Counted from the first letter of the stretch, positions 32,059 to 39,344 are shown. The stretch is 64,000 bases of DNA from Mesocentrotus franciscanus (GCA_037976565.1 CP137675.1:17560813-17624812); one strand, 5' to 3'. Made by a program: numbers and translations. The notes: generated by a model not told the origin, from the sequence alone.

Positions 32059-34817
32059 GAAATAAATACATAGAAATAGAATAAAATAAAATTACAAGTT
32101 TAAAAAAAAAGATAAGATTTAAAAAAATGGCCCCCGGATTTTTTTTTGGGGGGGGTTGCAACCCCCCCAACCCCCCCTCTAGATCCGCTTCTGCATGCCG
32201 TCCCTCGATCGGATAGGATGTTAAATAAAGGCCCCGTGTAGAGGAGAGTCACCACCTTTGCACGTTAAGAACTATAAGAGAAGGGGGAAACCCTGGTGAA
32301 GTGTTTCACCTTCACACCCCTAATCAGTTATACCGGGAGTGATTTAGTTCCCTTTTCGCCTCCCTGGTATGGGTGATGCCAAATACTTAATAATTATAAT
32401 AAGAGCCAAGCCCTAAATAAAGTGTCGAGGATGGGCATGACAGTCCTTTGTATTTTGAGTTTCTTTGGAATGTTACAAGTAAAAAAGACATGTGATCTAT
32501 TTTATTGCTAGAACATCATTCATTCTTATTATCCCCTCGCCGACGAAGTCGGAGGGGATATAGTAATGCTGCCATCTGTCCTTCCGTCCATTCGTAATAA
32601 ATCTGGTTTCTGTTCGATAACTTTAGTAATGTTTGACAGATTTTAATGAAATTTGATATGAAGCTACATGGTATCAAAATACAGCCTAAGTTCGATTTCG
32701 GAGTCACAGCTCATTTAATATGCAAAAATTGCTAATTAAAAATTGCTAAGTATGTGCATGAGAAATAGCTACAGTAATTTTGTATGCAAAAATGTGGTTT
32801 CCATTTGATAACTTAAGTAATGTTGGATGGATTTTGATAGAATTTCTGACGTATATAGGCCATTTGTACCCGGCGAGGGGATGCTACGTTTGCGTTTACT
32901 TGTTCTATATTACCAAGGTCTTTTGTTATTAATCTTTACAGAATCCTATCTCACCATTTGGAGATACATTGATTATAGAATGTGGCCAGGTAAGAATATT
33001 CCTCTATTTATCTTGTTGCATTTATATACCACTGAAGTCTGTCTGTCAGATTTAAACATATATATGTTGAGAACTAGACTGCTCCTTTCGTAAATTTGAG
33101 TACAACTATCTGTTCAGTGGTCATAATGACATTAACAACAAAAAAATCATGTCAAGCAATTTATCAAAATGATTTTCATAATCAGGTCTAATTATATTTC
33201 TTTCAAAGGATGTTATATGAAATGCATTTCTTTGACTTGACCCCACTTGACCCTTGACCTTCGATCTTATACCAGGCGGAAGGAGAGTGTGACTATTCTG
33301 ATCTGGTTGATAGAGATGATGATAAGAGAAGCTCCACATCTTCTACATCGTCTATGCCGGTAAGTAATTAACCCGGTGGTCCATGTATTAAACCTATGGG
33401 GATAAAAGACTTCAGTAGTCATAGGGTTAAGCTTAGGGTAATAAAAGTAGTCTGTAGTCAAAAAGTTAACCCGTTGCCTATGGGAACCCGGTGGTCCATG
33501 TATTAAGCCTATGGGGATAAAAGAGTTCAGTATTCATAGGGTTAAGCTTAGGGTAATAAAAGTAGTCTGTAGTCAAAAAGTAAACCCGTTGCCTATTGGA
33601 ACCCGGTGGTCCATGTATTAAACCTATGGGGATAAAAGACAGCAGTAGTCATAGGGTTAAGGTTAGATGAACAATAGAAGTTTTGCTGTCAAAGAGTTAA
33701 CCCATCACAAACTTGCATCGGATGGTTTATGTATTGAGTCATGGGGAATGAGAGAATACAGTAGTCATTGGTTTAACCCTCTGCCTACGGGAACCAGTTG
33801 ATCCCTGTATTATGTCTATGGGAATTAGAGAATTCAGTATTCATCAGGGAAACCTGTCTAGATGTCCACTCTGTCATACACACTGTGCTCTAATGTTCCA
33901 CTGTGCAAAAGAAATAGCTTCAGATTTGTATCAGATATCTGACAATGTACTAGGAAAGTGCAACATCACAATTTCTGGTCGCCTGCATGTGTCTTTCTAT
34001 AAGAAGGAAAGCCCTGTCCGCTAGAAGTTTGTTGCATGATACTGTAGTTGTTTTAGTTCATATGACCGGTCTTGATGTCTTTCAAGAAATTATTTATTCT
34101 TATCTTCAAGAATAGATTCAATGGTTATCACAGAGTGTCACAAAGGATGAACTTGAGTAAACAGGAGATTGGGTTTCGTGGTTAAAGTGGTTATTTTTCC
34201 ACATGACTAATTTTGAAAATGAATTTTAGAATCATATCCATTGATGACTCATTATGGAATATATCATGTTCTAAAACAATATATGAAATCCAAAGGAGTA
34301 TAGATTGTTTGAAGTGGATATATCAGTTTGGGCTTGCATGGAGGTGTTGCATTTCCTTGTGTTTTTTTGTTTGTTTTATATTGCAGAAATTATTATTTTT
34401 AGATATGATAAGTTCTTTTTTATGACTTCATATGCCAAAAGAAATTAATGAAATTAGAGAATAGTGATTGTTATAAATATGAATTCAATGACTATTCTTT
34501 GTAATCGTATGATATGATATGTATGGTTTCTGCAACTAAAATATTAACGCTTTCAGCTTGCACGTTTTTTTTTTAAATTGAAATGCTAACAAATGATTTA
34601 AAAATCACTTCATGCTCTTTTGATTTGCTCATTTTCCTATCACTCGCCCATTTGTGAATGTCATCTTTCATCATGTACACCATCTCCATTCCACCTCCTA
34701 TGACCTTTAACCCCTCCACAGTCGCGGCACATCCCATCACCCTCCGACTCTGCGTATATGACCCTGACCCCCAACCCTCTCAGAAGCAGCCCTCCACTTC
34801 CTTCCAGCGCCGCCTGA
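7374..34817 (+). CDS. Unconventional myosin with IQ motif and SH2 domain, 5'-truncated, twenty exons
   Basis: About 683 residues in twenty exons, every junction in phase. In order: motor lower half (relay and switch II LDIFGFE, strut, Lys-rich loop 2, actin-binding region, RCIKPN, SH1/SH2 helices, converter, [17 protein letters not shown]); one IQ motif ([16 protein letters not shown]); a short charged tail; an acidic run; an SH2 domain (WFHGIITRR ... [10 protein letters not shown] ... [14 protein letters not shown]); and a Ser/Pro-rich end. The motor hydrolyses ATP and pulls on actin; the SH2 domain should bind phosphotyrosine, so the protein may link tyrosine-kinase signalling to actin-based movement (inference). 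From memory, a motor-IQ-SH2 layout matches the class called XXVIII in one myosin classification. P-loop, switch I and the HCM/TEDS region are absent, lost at the assembly gap. The C-terminal exon is ambiguous. Confidence 0.9.
7638..7795 (-). repeat. tRNA-headed SINE, minus orientation
   Basis: Read on the minus strand, the sequence GCTCAGTGGTAGAGCAGTGG is an A box. GTCTCATAACTGGGAGG forms an anticodon-arm-like stretch with CAT in the loop, and GGTTCGAAACC is the B box. Parts of the anticodon region resemble elongator tRNA-Met. It lacks a 3' acceptor half and continues into a non-tRNA body, so it is a SINE and not a tRNA gene. Confidence 0.7.
8230..8330 (+). CDS. Myosin exon B: switch II and relay start
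   Basis: Acceptor TTCATCAG, reading [18 protein letters not shown], then [14 protein letters not shown], donor GTATTA. DIFGFE is the switch II motif that senses ATP gamma-phosphate; NLANEQLQ is the classic following helix. Confidence 0.95.
9179..9200. repeat. Perfect 22-bp palindrome
   Basis: ACTTACGTAAG is followed directly by its own reverse complement, with no loop. It lies in myosin intron B in a stretch (about 8690-9340) that has no coding potential. Confidence 0.7.
9341..9470 (+). repeat. Dispersed repeat, copy 1
   Basis: Shares CATTTTCGTAATGTAATC, TTACAAATTATTTCATTCAC-like and TGTATTTCAATAG segments, and TTGTTAGGTAGG, with 24676-24840 in another intron of the same gene. Element type not recognised. 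Confidence 0.6.
9813..10310 (+). repeat. 63-bp tandem repeat, eight units
   Basis: Units start AATGTCCTTTCCTGTAAAAT and end ACAAGTACAAGGAYCAG, about 8 copies with few changes. Because 63 is divisible by three, both strands show spurious open frames. The fifth unit lacks two bases (CCTTAAAA instead of CCTGTAAAA), which breaks the frame. No spacers separate the units. This is a minisatellite in the 3.9-kb intron. Confidence 0.92.
10311..12189. other. Intron remainder without recognised features
   Basis: AT-rich intron sequence. A stretch near 11300-11460 has higher complexity and may be an old repeat, but no family can be named. Confidence 0.4.
12190..12276 (+). CDS. Myosin exon C: relay helix
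   Basis: Acceptor CTTTGCAG, reading [20 protein letters not shown] and ending FVNNEPLL, donor GTAAGT. EQxEYxxEGIxW is a near-universal myosin motif of the relay region. 29 codons, phase 0 at both ends. Confidence 0.95.
12955..13020 (+). CDS. Myosin exon D: LLDEE-like segment
   Basis: 22 codons, phase 0, reading [20 protein letters not shown] and ending PK, donor GTAGGC. Corresponds to the GxLxLLDEExxFP segment of the motor. Confidence 0.92.
13688..13804 (+). CDS. Myosin exon E
   Basis: 39 codons, phase 0, reading [20 protein letters not shown] and ending [10 protein letters not shown], donor GTAAGA. FxIxHYAG is the conserved motif preceding the VxY strand. A decayed copy of its second half lies at 14243-14330. 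Confidence 0.94.
13871..14160 (+). repeat. tRNA-headed SINE, well preserved
   Basis: The head GTGGTCTAATGGATACGTCA has the layout of a tRNA 5' half, followed by an anticodon-like arm and the B box GCGGTTCGAGTCC. The body has CCTTTGGCAAGACATTAATC, GGGTACCCAGTAGG and ends TGCGCTATATAAATTGACC. This copy is the reference for those at 3808, 25340 and 38395. Confidence 0.8.
14243..14330 (+). pseudogene. Decayed duplicate of myosin exon E (3' half plus donor)
   Basis: The sequence CACTACATCAAAACAAAGAT through GCTGGAAGGGTAAG tracks 13728-13810 closely, including the splice donor. It has one extra base near TTTAAAC and a following TAA in frame, so it cannot replace the real exon. It lies about 500 bases downstream of the original, beyond the SINE at 13871. 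Confidence 0.85.
14331..16682. other. Intron remainder, nothing recognised
   Basis: AT-rich sequence with poly-A runs. One stretch near 14560-14640 resembles the unit of the 115-bp array at 33371 (CCCATTGAATACTGAGTTCA, GTTCCAGTATGCATAGGGTTA). No exon or complete element can be supported. Confidence 0.4.
16683..16794 (+). CDS. Myosin exon F: VxYxxxGFLxKN
   Basis: Reads [20 protein letters not shown] and ends NDLLARIFR plus one base, donor GTTGGT. VxYDxxGFLxKNxD is a diagnostic myosin motif at the start of the actin-binding half of the lower 50K domain. Confidence 0.96.
17160..17420. repeat. Two-unit tandem repeat, about 120 bp per unit
   Basis: TTATTGAATCAAACTAACA, ACAATTTACATCGTCTGATC and CACATTCTTATCAAAGGAAC recur about 120 bases later with minor changes. 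The spurious open frame across both units is not a gene. Confidence 0.75.
17807..18344 (-). mobile_element. TTAA-flanked MITE, copy 1 (538 bp)
   Basis: Both ends are TTAA plus terminal inverted repeats AGATACTATGTCCC... and ...GGGACATAGTACCT. Internally it matches, in reverse orientation, the copies at 61822 and 62666. TTAA target duplication is typical of piggyBac-type elements. No transposase is present, so it is non-autonomous. It lies in the myosin intron between exons F and G. Confidence 0.88.
18632..18786 (+). mobile_element. 155-bp MITE, CAG/CTG-ended, copy 1
   Basis: Left end CAGAGATGCCAGTC, right end GACTGGCATCCCTG (inverted). The interior repeats the motif TTCAGGC several times. 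It is flanked by GTGTTG on both sides. A second 155-bp copy lies at 37684-37838. Ends and size recall hAT-type MITEs, but the visible duplication is 6 rather than 8 bases unless the boundary is shifted. Confidence 0.85.
19486..19562 (+). CDS. Myosin exon G: start of Lys-rich loop 2
   Basis: Acceptor TATATAG, reading [20 protein letters not shown] and ending RKSLKK, donor GTATTA. The basic run [10 protein letters not shown] belongs to surface loop 2, which contacts actin. Confidence 0.88.
20137..20190 (+). CDS. Myosin exon H: end of loop 2
   Basis: 18 codons, phase 0, reading [18 protein letters not shown], donor GTATGG. VGxQFK leads into the conserved helix of the next exon. Confidence 0.92.
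20282..20579. repeat. Long inverted-repeat MITE, GTGTTTCACAAAGAC-ended
   Basis: The left end CCTGGGGGGTGTTTCACAAA mirrors TTTGTGAAACACCGCCCAGG on the right. Arms of over 100 bases include GTATAACAGGCCGTTCATGC and its reverse complement. Same family as 3496-3807. Confidence 0.88.
20580..21762. other. Intron remainder, nothing recognised
   Basis: AT-rich intron sequence with no coding or repeat signature I can name. A stretch near 21180-21290 (GGGGGTCAAATTGACCCCCT) contains a short palindrome. Confidence 0.4.
21763..21882 (+). CDS. Myosin exon I: RCIKPN
   Basis: 40 codons, phase 0, reading [20 protein letters not shown], then IKPNTSK and [10 protein letters not shown], donor [15 protein letters not shown] is one of the most conserved myosin motifs. 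Confidence 0.97.
22285..22370 (+). CDS. Myosin exon J: SH1/SH2 helix region
   Basis: Reads [20 protein letters not shown] then PQFADFVN plus two bases, donor GTATGG. Matches LRYxGxLETxxIRxxGYxxR of the reactive-thiol helices, but this gene has no cysteine at the usual reactive position within the exon. Confidence 0.95.
23218..23313 (+). CDS. Myosin exon K: converter
   Basis: Completes R then [20 protein letters not shown] and ends LKDWKVG, donor GTGAGT. FxxRYxxL and the converter helices are in the expected order. Confidence 0.93.
24515..24606 (+). CDS. Myosin exon L: end of converter, GKTKLFLK
   Basis: Reads [19 protein letters not shown] then GESAVHLTR plus one base, donor GTAAGT. G(K)TKxFL marks the motor/neck border. 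Confidence 0.95.
24676..24955 (+). pseudogene. Dispersed repeat copy 2 followed by decayed duplicate of the IQ exon start
   Basis: 24676-24840 repeats the element at 9341-9470. 24887-24955 is a near copy of the first 70 bases of exon M, still reading [15 protein letters not shown], but the acceptor side lacks one base and a TAA stands at 24943. It sits about 165 bases upstream of the true IQ exon. Probably non-functional; an alternative terminal exon is a weak second possibility. Confidence 0.75.
25053..25217 (+). CDS. Myosin exon M: IQ motif and start of tail
   Basis: Reads [20 protein letters not shown], an IQ-like motif with V for I and an unusual F-L pair in place of Q, then a charged helix [18 protein letters not shown]. 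It should bind calmodulin or a light chain, though the missing Q weakens this. The charged helix could be a short single helix or coiled coil. Donor GTAAGT. Confidence 0.92.
25340..25512 (-). repeat. tRNA-headed SINE, minus orientation
   Basis: Read on the minus strand: GTGGTCCAGTGGGTAAGTCG, then the B box GGGTTTGATTCCC, then TCCTTTGGCAAGAATCTACA and a diverged ACCCAGG body. Same family as 13871-14160. It abuts the element starting at 25554. Confidence 0.72.
26075..26565. mobile_element. TA-flanked element nested in the previous one
   Basis: Flanked by TA on both sides. Ends are CCGTAAATCTCCGTGTATA and its reverse complement, followed inside by GGCGCACCC. Removing it restores the continuity of the host element's arm. 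TA duplication suggests a Tc1/mariner-type MITE. Confidence 0.87.
26214..26408 (-). pseudogene. LINE reverse-transcriptase fragment inside the nested element
   Basis: On the minus strand the frame reads [17 protein letters not shown], then [14 protein letters not shown], and after a one-base shift FIYINDL. These match the xWFxSYLxxRxQ and GVPQGSxLGPLLFxxYINDL signature of non-LTR retrotransposon polymerases. It is short, frameshifted and inactive. Confidence 0.8.
26696..26793 (+). CDS. Myosin exon N: tail
   Basis: Reads [20 protein letters not shown] then [13 protein letters not shown], donor GTAACG. No known domain; acidic and proline-containing linker between neck and SH2 domain. Confidence 0.85.
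26794..27854. other. Intron with GC-richer unclassified stretch
   Basis: 26860-27130 is GC-richer than its surroundings and open for 106 codons from 26728 on, but after the donor at 26793 it has no family resemblance. Near 27515-27690 an inverted pair of TTCGAACGCTAATAGCGT and ACGCTGTTAGCGTTCAAAGT, with CGTCAGAC / GTCTGACG, marks another small palindromic element. Confidence 0.45.
27855..28075 (+). CDS. Myosin exon O: acidic run and start of SH2 domain
   Basis: Acceptor CTTTGGCAG, reading ASSPEEVDE, then a run of eleven Asp, [16 protein letters not shown], and [12 protein letters not shown] with donor GTAAGC. WFHGxIxRxxAE is the opening of an SH2 domain (alphaA Arg region). That acidic linker and SH2 start share one exon is strong evidence that the SH2 belongs to this gene. 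Confidence 0.93.
28245..28895. repeat. Probable inverted-repeat element, about 650 bp
   Basis: CAAGCAGACGATGTCCCAT (near 28322) is mirrored by ATGGGATGTCGTCTGCTTG (near 28791), and outer blocks GGCATAGCACCTG / CAGATGCTATGG agree as well. The interior is diverged. Confidence 0.6.
29024..29450 (+). repeat. Truncated second copy of the CTTTAAAGGG-ended element
   Basis: Starts CTTTAAAGGGGGCAGTCCAC and continues with GAGAAACAAGTCAATGAAAG and AGTTTGAGGAAAATCCAA, parallel to 25554-25660. The right end is not recognisable. Confidence 0.7.
29470..29730. repeat. Degenerate TAGTAGAC/ACCAAATGG repeat
   Basis: Short units such as TAGTAGACAAAATGGGC, AATAGACCAAATGGGTAGTAG and their reverse complements (GTCTACTATCCACATGGT) recur, with an AT-rich palindromic centre at about 29550. 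Confidence 0.65.
29917..30006 (+). CDS. Myosin exon P: SH2 phosphotyrosine pocket
   Basis: Reads [20 protein letters not shown] then [10 protein letters not shown], donor GTAAGT. The YLIRVSES block is the FLVRES equivalent; its Arg (betaB5) is present, so phosphotyrosine binding is expected to be intact. Confidence 0.95.
30044..30690 (+). repeat. Three tandem units of about 210 bp
   Basis: Each unit has ATTTATTTAGGAATTT-like start, TTGTAGTTGTACACCTTCA, GGACTAGAGGGGGTCA, GCCAAATAATCAGTAAAT and AGTATCGTCTTAGATTTA. Units begin near 30046, 30260 and 30466. Confidence 0.85.
30765..30888 (+). CDS. Myosin exon Q: SH2 beta-sheet D-F and alphaB
   Basis: Reads [20 protein letters not shown], then [21 protein letters not shown], donor [14 protein letters not shown] corresponds to the betaD strand (V/KHYxI) with the conserved His; the final part is the alphaB helix LxxLIxFH. 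Confidence 0.94.
31131..32194. mobile_element. Insertion with CAGGGGCGGATCCAG-type ends
   Basis: Left end CAGGGGCGGATCCAG, right end CTAGATCCGCTTCTG, and CATGC occurs on both outer sides. The interior holds an AGGAGCGTAGCGACGAGT stretch, a possible smaller element with GCGTTGCCAGG / CGGCAACGCTGG ends, and an (AAT)n tract at 31981-32057. There is no transposase; the class is uncertain (hAT-like by ends). Confidence 0.65.
31981..32057 (+). repeat. (AAT)n microsatellite, about 25 units
   Basis: Uninterrupted trinucleotide run AATAATAAT. It creates poly-Asn or poly-Leu open frames that are artefacts. Confidence 0.97.
32531..32882. mobile_element. MITE with ATCCCCTCGCCG terminal inverted repeats
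   Basis: ATCCCCTCGCCG at 32531 and CGGCGAGGGGAT ending 32882 are exact reverse complements. The interior has no coding capacity. It lies just upstream of exon R. Confidence 0.75.
32942..32989 (+). CDS. Myosin exon R: C-terminal end of SH2 domain
   Basis: 16 codons, phase 0, reading [16 protein letters not shown], donor GTAAGA. Short, but in phase and with strong splice sites; it fits the last strand of SH2 domains of the PI-PFGxxLxxPC type. Confidence 0.85.
33276..33359 (+). CDS. Myosin exon S: tail after SH2
   Basis: 28 codons, phase 0, reading [20 protein letters not shown] then TSSTSSMP, donor GTAAGT. Acidic and Ser/Thr-rich. Y in CDYSDL might be phosphorylated. Confidence 0.82.
33371..33850 (+). 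repeat. 115-bp tandem repeat, three good and about two decayed units
   Basis: Units start ACCCGGTGGTCCATGTATTA at 33371, 33486 and 33601, and include CATAGGGTTAAGCTTAGGGT and TAGTCTGTAGTCAAAAAG. Later units near 33716 and 33790 are diverged. Related single units are seen near 14560 and 43180. Confidence 0.9.
34722..34817 (+). CDS. Myosin exon T: probable C terminus
   Basis: Acceptor CCTCCACAG, phase 0, reading [20 protein letters not shown] and ending SSAA with TGA at 34815. Contains a YMTL site. A second frame stays open through the whole stretch to a good donor GTAAGA at 34966 (RPVSAASYLSV), so either there is an indel or another splice form uses that frame. The end of the protein is therefore uncertain. 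Confidence 0.55.
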   Translation, partial: SRHIPSPSDSAYMTLTPNPLRSSPPLPSSAA

Positions 34818-36514
34818 CAACAGGACCTAGGCCCGCCAGCATGGTACCAACAACCCTTCTAAACCCCAGGGGTGTCAAGGCGTCCACACAGAGACCCGTT
34901 AGTGCTGCATCTTACTTGAGTGTCACCGTGACAAGGATGCTGCTAATAAACCTCGACTCCCAGAGGTAAGACTTTCTTATCGCATTGAAATATCACTATG
35001 GCAACCATGACCACACCCATGGGTGGATCCACCTAGGGGAGGGGGAGGAGTGCCCTACCTCCTTTGAGATTATATGGAACAGAAAGTGGTATCTCCAGAT
35101 CATGGACTGACGGTTTATAAACATTCTGCCCCCCCCCCACCTTCCCCCAAAAAATCAAGTAACTTTAAAAAAAAAGAGCATACAAACCTGTATGGACAAT
35201 CCAATAGAGAATACAGTCATACACATTACCATACATTGCATTTGATCAAATATATACCCCAGATAATTACATGTAGCCAGAATTAATAGTCTTGTCCCTT
35301 TGTTCATACAAAAACCTCAAGTTTTCCTTTAAAATATATTTCTTTCTCAGGAGGTATATCAAATTAAATTGCCTTATCAATCTTTGGTGGTTCTTTGAGC
35401 TACACGAGTGATCTTTTTAGCATGCCACTACGACTTGGGCATGTGTAGGAAGGGGAATCAAATGCAGCATTCCTTATTCATTATACTACAGGTTATTCTC
35501 TCATTAGAACACTCAGAACTATTCAAAGTGCTTCTTGCTGATTTTTATTTTTATTTATTTATTTATTCATTTTATTTAAACAGGGTAGCTCTCTCAGAAA
35601 TAAATTGTTTTTCTGAGAGGCCCTGAGAGGCTGTTACATGTAGGTAGTTTGAGAAAGGAGAAAGTGTTATCTTTTAGAGTGGTTTGATATGTATAATTGA
35701 ATTTTAGAATTGCATAGTTGTACAGCGAGGGTAGGAAGGAGACAGATTTTAGAATGAGTGCCAAGGACATAATTAGACGACTGATAACATAACAAGGCAA
35801 TAGTCTAGTGTCATTTCCACATTGTTAATTGATATACCCTTAAGGAATCATACATTAATGAGCCTTTCCAATGGCTTCCACCCAGAGCAAAGGTCGGGTT
35901 TACATTATCCCAAATTAACTTGTGAACATGTCACCATGTCACTCTATATCAACTAGTGCTCTTTAAAAGCAATGTCCTCACATTTTGCTTTACTATAAAT
36001 CAATTCACTGACCGAATGTTTTCAATGATAGAGCAAATTTCCTTCTTATTTTGACATTTGCTTACAGTGAAATATACAGGTTTGATTATTGTCACAGTTA
36101 TTGTTTCAATAGTCTTTAAATTTATCACATTGAAATAGCTGAAAGGTTTAAGAAAGATTTTTGCAGCAACTTGAGATCGGATGCATGACTGGCAATTTCC
36201 AAGAATTAATAAGAGTCTCTCCCTTGTAACATTATAATGTTTATAGCTCATGATATTAGGCAACCTTTGAAAATGAAAACCTACCTCGAGATGAAAATTG
36301 TTTGGCTGAGTCCAGATATTCGACCTCTCTATGACCATCTGCTTGACCACTTGATGACTTGAGGCTCCAAATTTAAGTAATGATTCAAATCTTTTTAATC
36401 CAATGTATTCCACTCATTTTACAAATATTTCTGTTACAGCTCTTCTGAGATTATTAGCCAGTGATCGATGCTTGCAAAAATATCTTAAACTCGGTCTTCA
36501 TACATGTACCGCAG

Positions 36515-36590
36515 ATACTAATAATAATAGCAGCATTTATAAAGTGCATATATCCGCCCCAAGGTATGCTCAAGGTGCCTAACAACATAC
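36515..36590 (-). repeat. SINE tail fragment
   Basis: On the plus strand TAATAATAGCAGCATTTATA then AAGTGCATATATCCGCCCC; the reverse strand reads as the GCGCTATATAA-type end of tRNA-derived SINEs followed by an ATT tail. Head absent. Confidence 0.45.
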
Positions 36591-37683
36591 TGGTATTTAG
36601 AATTATGAAAAACAGTTTGTAAAATGTCATAGACAAAGGAAAAATGTACCTATGCTAGATTTTAAAGAGTTCAATGGGTTTTAAGGAATTGTCTCTTGTA
36701 AGAAAGCCATCAATGAATATGTTTCGAAGTATACATGTACTTTGAAATATGAGCTTGGTGATATCATTTTGGTGATGTTTAATAATCTCTTGAGACATCC
36801 CTTTGTCTGCAGAGAGCCAGAAGGTCCTTAACTCCATATTTAAACTTTTGTGAGTTTATGCCCTCCTTGCTCATAGCAGATGGTCACTACATTATGATCA
36901 TGATGAAGAAGTTGGATGATGTTAAGACATGATGTAAATGATGAGAAGCCAAGGAATCTCTTAATTGACCCTACCTTAAAAACGATATTCGAGAGTAGAT
37001 GGCGACCTTCCTCCCACACGGAGCAGGTCAGCACATGCGCAGATATGATACAGGGGAAGACGATAAGACAATGTTTCTTCCGGCTTCCATAGAAAATGTA
37101 CAGCAGTGTCTAATATTTCCTTATTTTACCAAACTATTGTTCATGTTTCATGAACTCCCCTGATGATTTGATGAGATCTATATACGCACCATCATAATCT
37201 CTTACTATAAATAGTTTATTGGTTCCGAAACCATCATTTCTATCGACTTTCCAGTTCTTGACCCATTGGATTTGTATGGAAACCGGAAGTGCCTTTGCAA
37301 AATGTATCCCTGGCCTGAGCTGCCCTCTATGGCCAAATACCGTAGTTGCGGTAGCTAGAATTGACCACCAGTCGGGGTCCCTGGGTGGTTTTCTGTAGGT
37401 TAACAGGTGGGAGGTTAGAGCTCAGATACAAACATTACACTGATGAATTAGGAACAGCGCCATCATTAGAGGCATTTACACTGCTAGCTATTAAAAAAAC
37501 CCTTGGTTTTTTCTCACATTCTGGAGTTTCGGTGAAAGTTCCTAGGCAAGTTATCGTGAAAACAGTGAAAAATCTGAATCGAAAACCCACCTCTGTTTTT
37601 TTTAAAATTCCTGTCAAAACACTGGTGAATTACTCCAGTATTCACTCGTGTGACTTTAGCAGTATTTTTATGCAATGTAAATG

Positions 37684-37838
37684 CAGAGATGCCAGTCTTC
37701 AGGCTTTTGCCTGATTTCAGGCCCTGACAACTTCCCATTTCAGGCTTTTTCAGGCTTTATATTGTACAGCACATATGGGGCTTTAACATGTTCTGGCTTC
37801 TTTTCAGGCCCAGTGAGTAAAACTGACTGGCATCCCTG
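37684..37838 (+). mobile_element. 155-bp MITE, CAG/CTG-ended, copy 2
   Basis: Nearly identical to 18632-18786, same length and orientation, same CAGAGATGCCAGTC / GACTGGCATCCCTG ends. It is flanked by TAAATG on both sides, different from the flank of copy 1, which shows independent insertion. Confidence 0.87.
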
Positions 37839-38394
37839 TAAATGGTCATACAGATTGGCATTCAGTGACTGGCATTCAACTCACACACAGAGTTTGAATC
37901 TGTCTATGAGTCTTGTATTCCGGGAAATTGTAGGGGAACAAGGCAAATTGCCAAATCATTTTCATGTCTCTTTCAGATATCACCTTGATCTATTAAACTA
38001 TATTACATGGAAACCGAGAGTCATTAGGGGATGACATTCTGAGTGTTAGTTGTAATGTTAGGCTGTTGCATGGGAGACATGAATTGGGCATGAAGGTTGC
38101 CAACAAAACTTGTGACGTGCTGTTGGTATTCAAGCCTTTATAATCTGTTTTTAACTCATGAATCATAATTTCACTTAATTTTGTCCTATGATTTTATATA
38201 AAATAAAATCAAAGTGTTAGTGAAAGGGTTGTAGTTATACTTAGAAAGTTATTTAAAAAAAGTAAGATCATTTTGTACAGAAGTCGAATGTGCTAATTTT
38301 GGTTTTGTCCCTTTAAGATATAGTCATTATCTTTAATAAGGGAAAATTTACGAATAAAAAAATGACAAAGCTTAGAGTTGTATCAATGTTTGAG

Positions 38395-38625
38395 GAGGGT
38401 AAGCTTATTCTATTTTTACAGATGCTCACAATGCTGAGCAAACTACATTTAGTTCGCATCCTATCGGGTACCCATTTAACCCCTGGGTGGCGAGTGGTAA
38501 ATGCTGGGTAATATCTTGCCAAAGGACGTTAGTGCCAGGCTGGAATTCGGAACCCTCAACTCTTTGATTGAGAGTCAAGTGAATGAACCACTACCGGTAT
38601 ATAAACCATGACACCTCCACTTAGA
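38395..38625 (-). repeat. tRNA-headed SINE, minus orientation
   Basis: On the minus strand: a TTCATTCACTTGACTCTCAA head, B box GGGTTCCGAATTCC, then CGTCCTTTGGCAAGATATTA, CCACTCGCCACCCAGG and GGGTACCCGATAGG. Same family as 13871-14160, more diverged. Confidence 0.65.
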
Positions 38626-39344
38626 AAAGACAATCCTAACTTGGGCAACAGGTGAATCTAAGTACTTTTATGTGACATGACAGTGGCTTTGTCAAAGTGC
38701 TCTTGAACTACCTTTGGCAATTCACCAATATGTTTATTATCTTATTTCCTATCAAATAATACTTTGGTCCCAGTAGCCAATATATTTCTCTGGTAGACTT
38801 TACAGATGTGATAGTCATGTTTTTTTTGCTATGGTATTTTCAAATGAAATTCAAATTAGCTTAAAATATTGTTTTTTAACCAGGATGTACTTGGAATATA
38901 TGAAAGTAGATGTACATGTATAGCATGAATTGACCTCTCTACATACAGAGAGAAATTACATTTCTTACTTTGGTAATGATTGTGTCTATGATTTTAAAGT
39001 TTATGATGAACTTTGTATAATACGTTTTGACTGGTTATATTATTGCATTATATCACCTCTTCATGTTGTATTTATACCGACAATCATCAGATTTTTAGAA
39101 ATGCATGTACTTCATGCACATCTTCATGAACACCATAGCAAAATCACCCTTGTAGACAGAATTAAGTGAACAAATATTTATTTGTTGATATAATTGCTAC
39201 AAGTACTTTCCAATGCTTGACTTTTGTATGTTGAACCCCATATGTACTGAGCTGACACGTTTTTGGTCACAAATGATTGATTAATAGATTCTATGTAGAG
39301 TTAGCATATAGGTCCCTCTCACTCATGTACTCATATATACTCCT

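Larger units (their letters stand above)
30966..32330 (+). repeat. tRNA-headed SINE split by a 1-kb insertion
   Basis: The head has TTGGCTCAGTTGGTAAAGCG (A box) and GTGGGTTCGAATCC (B box). The body runs to AAAACATGC near 31130. The element resumes at about 32195 with GTCCCTCGATCGGATAGGAT and GTGTAGAGGAGAGTCACC, a common SINE tail. The intervening DNA is the insertion 31131-32194. Confidence 0.75.

Noticed and set aside
31685..32170. 161-codon minus-strand frame with poly-Leu
   Set aside because: Caused by the (AAT)n tract inside a mobile element.
37361..37714. 117-codon frame, possible first exon of another gene
   Set aside because: No domain, no convincing splice sites, and the 3' part runs into the 155-bp MITE.
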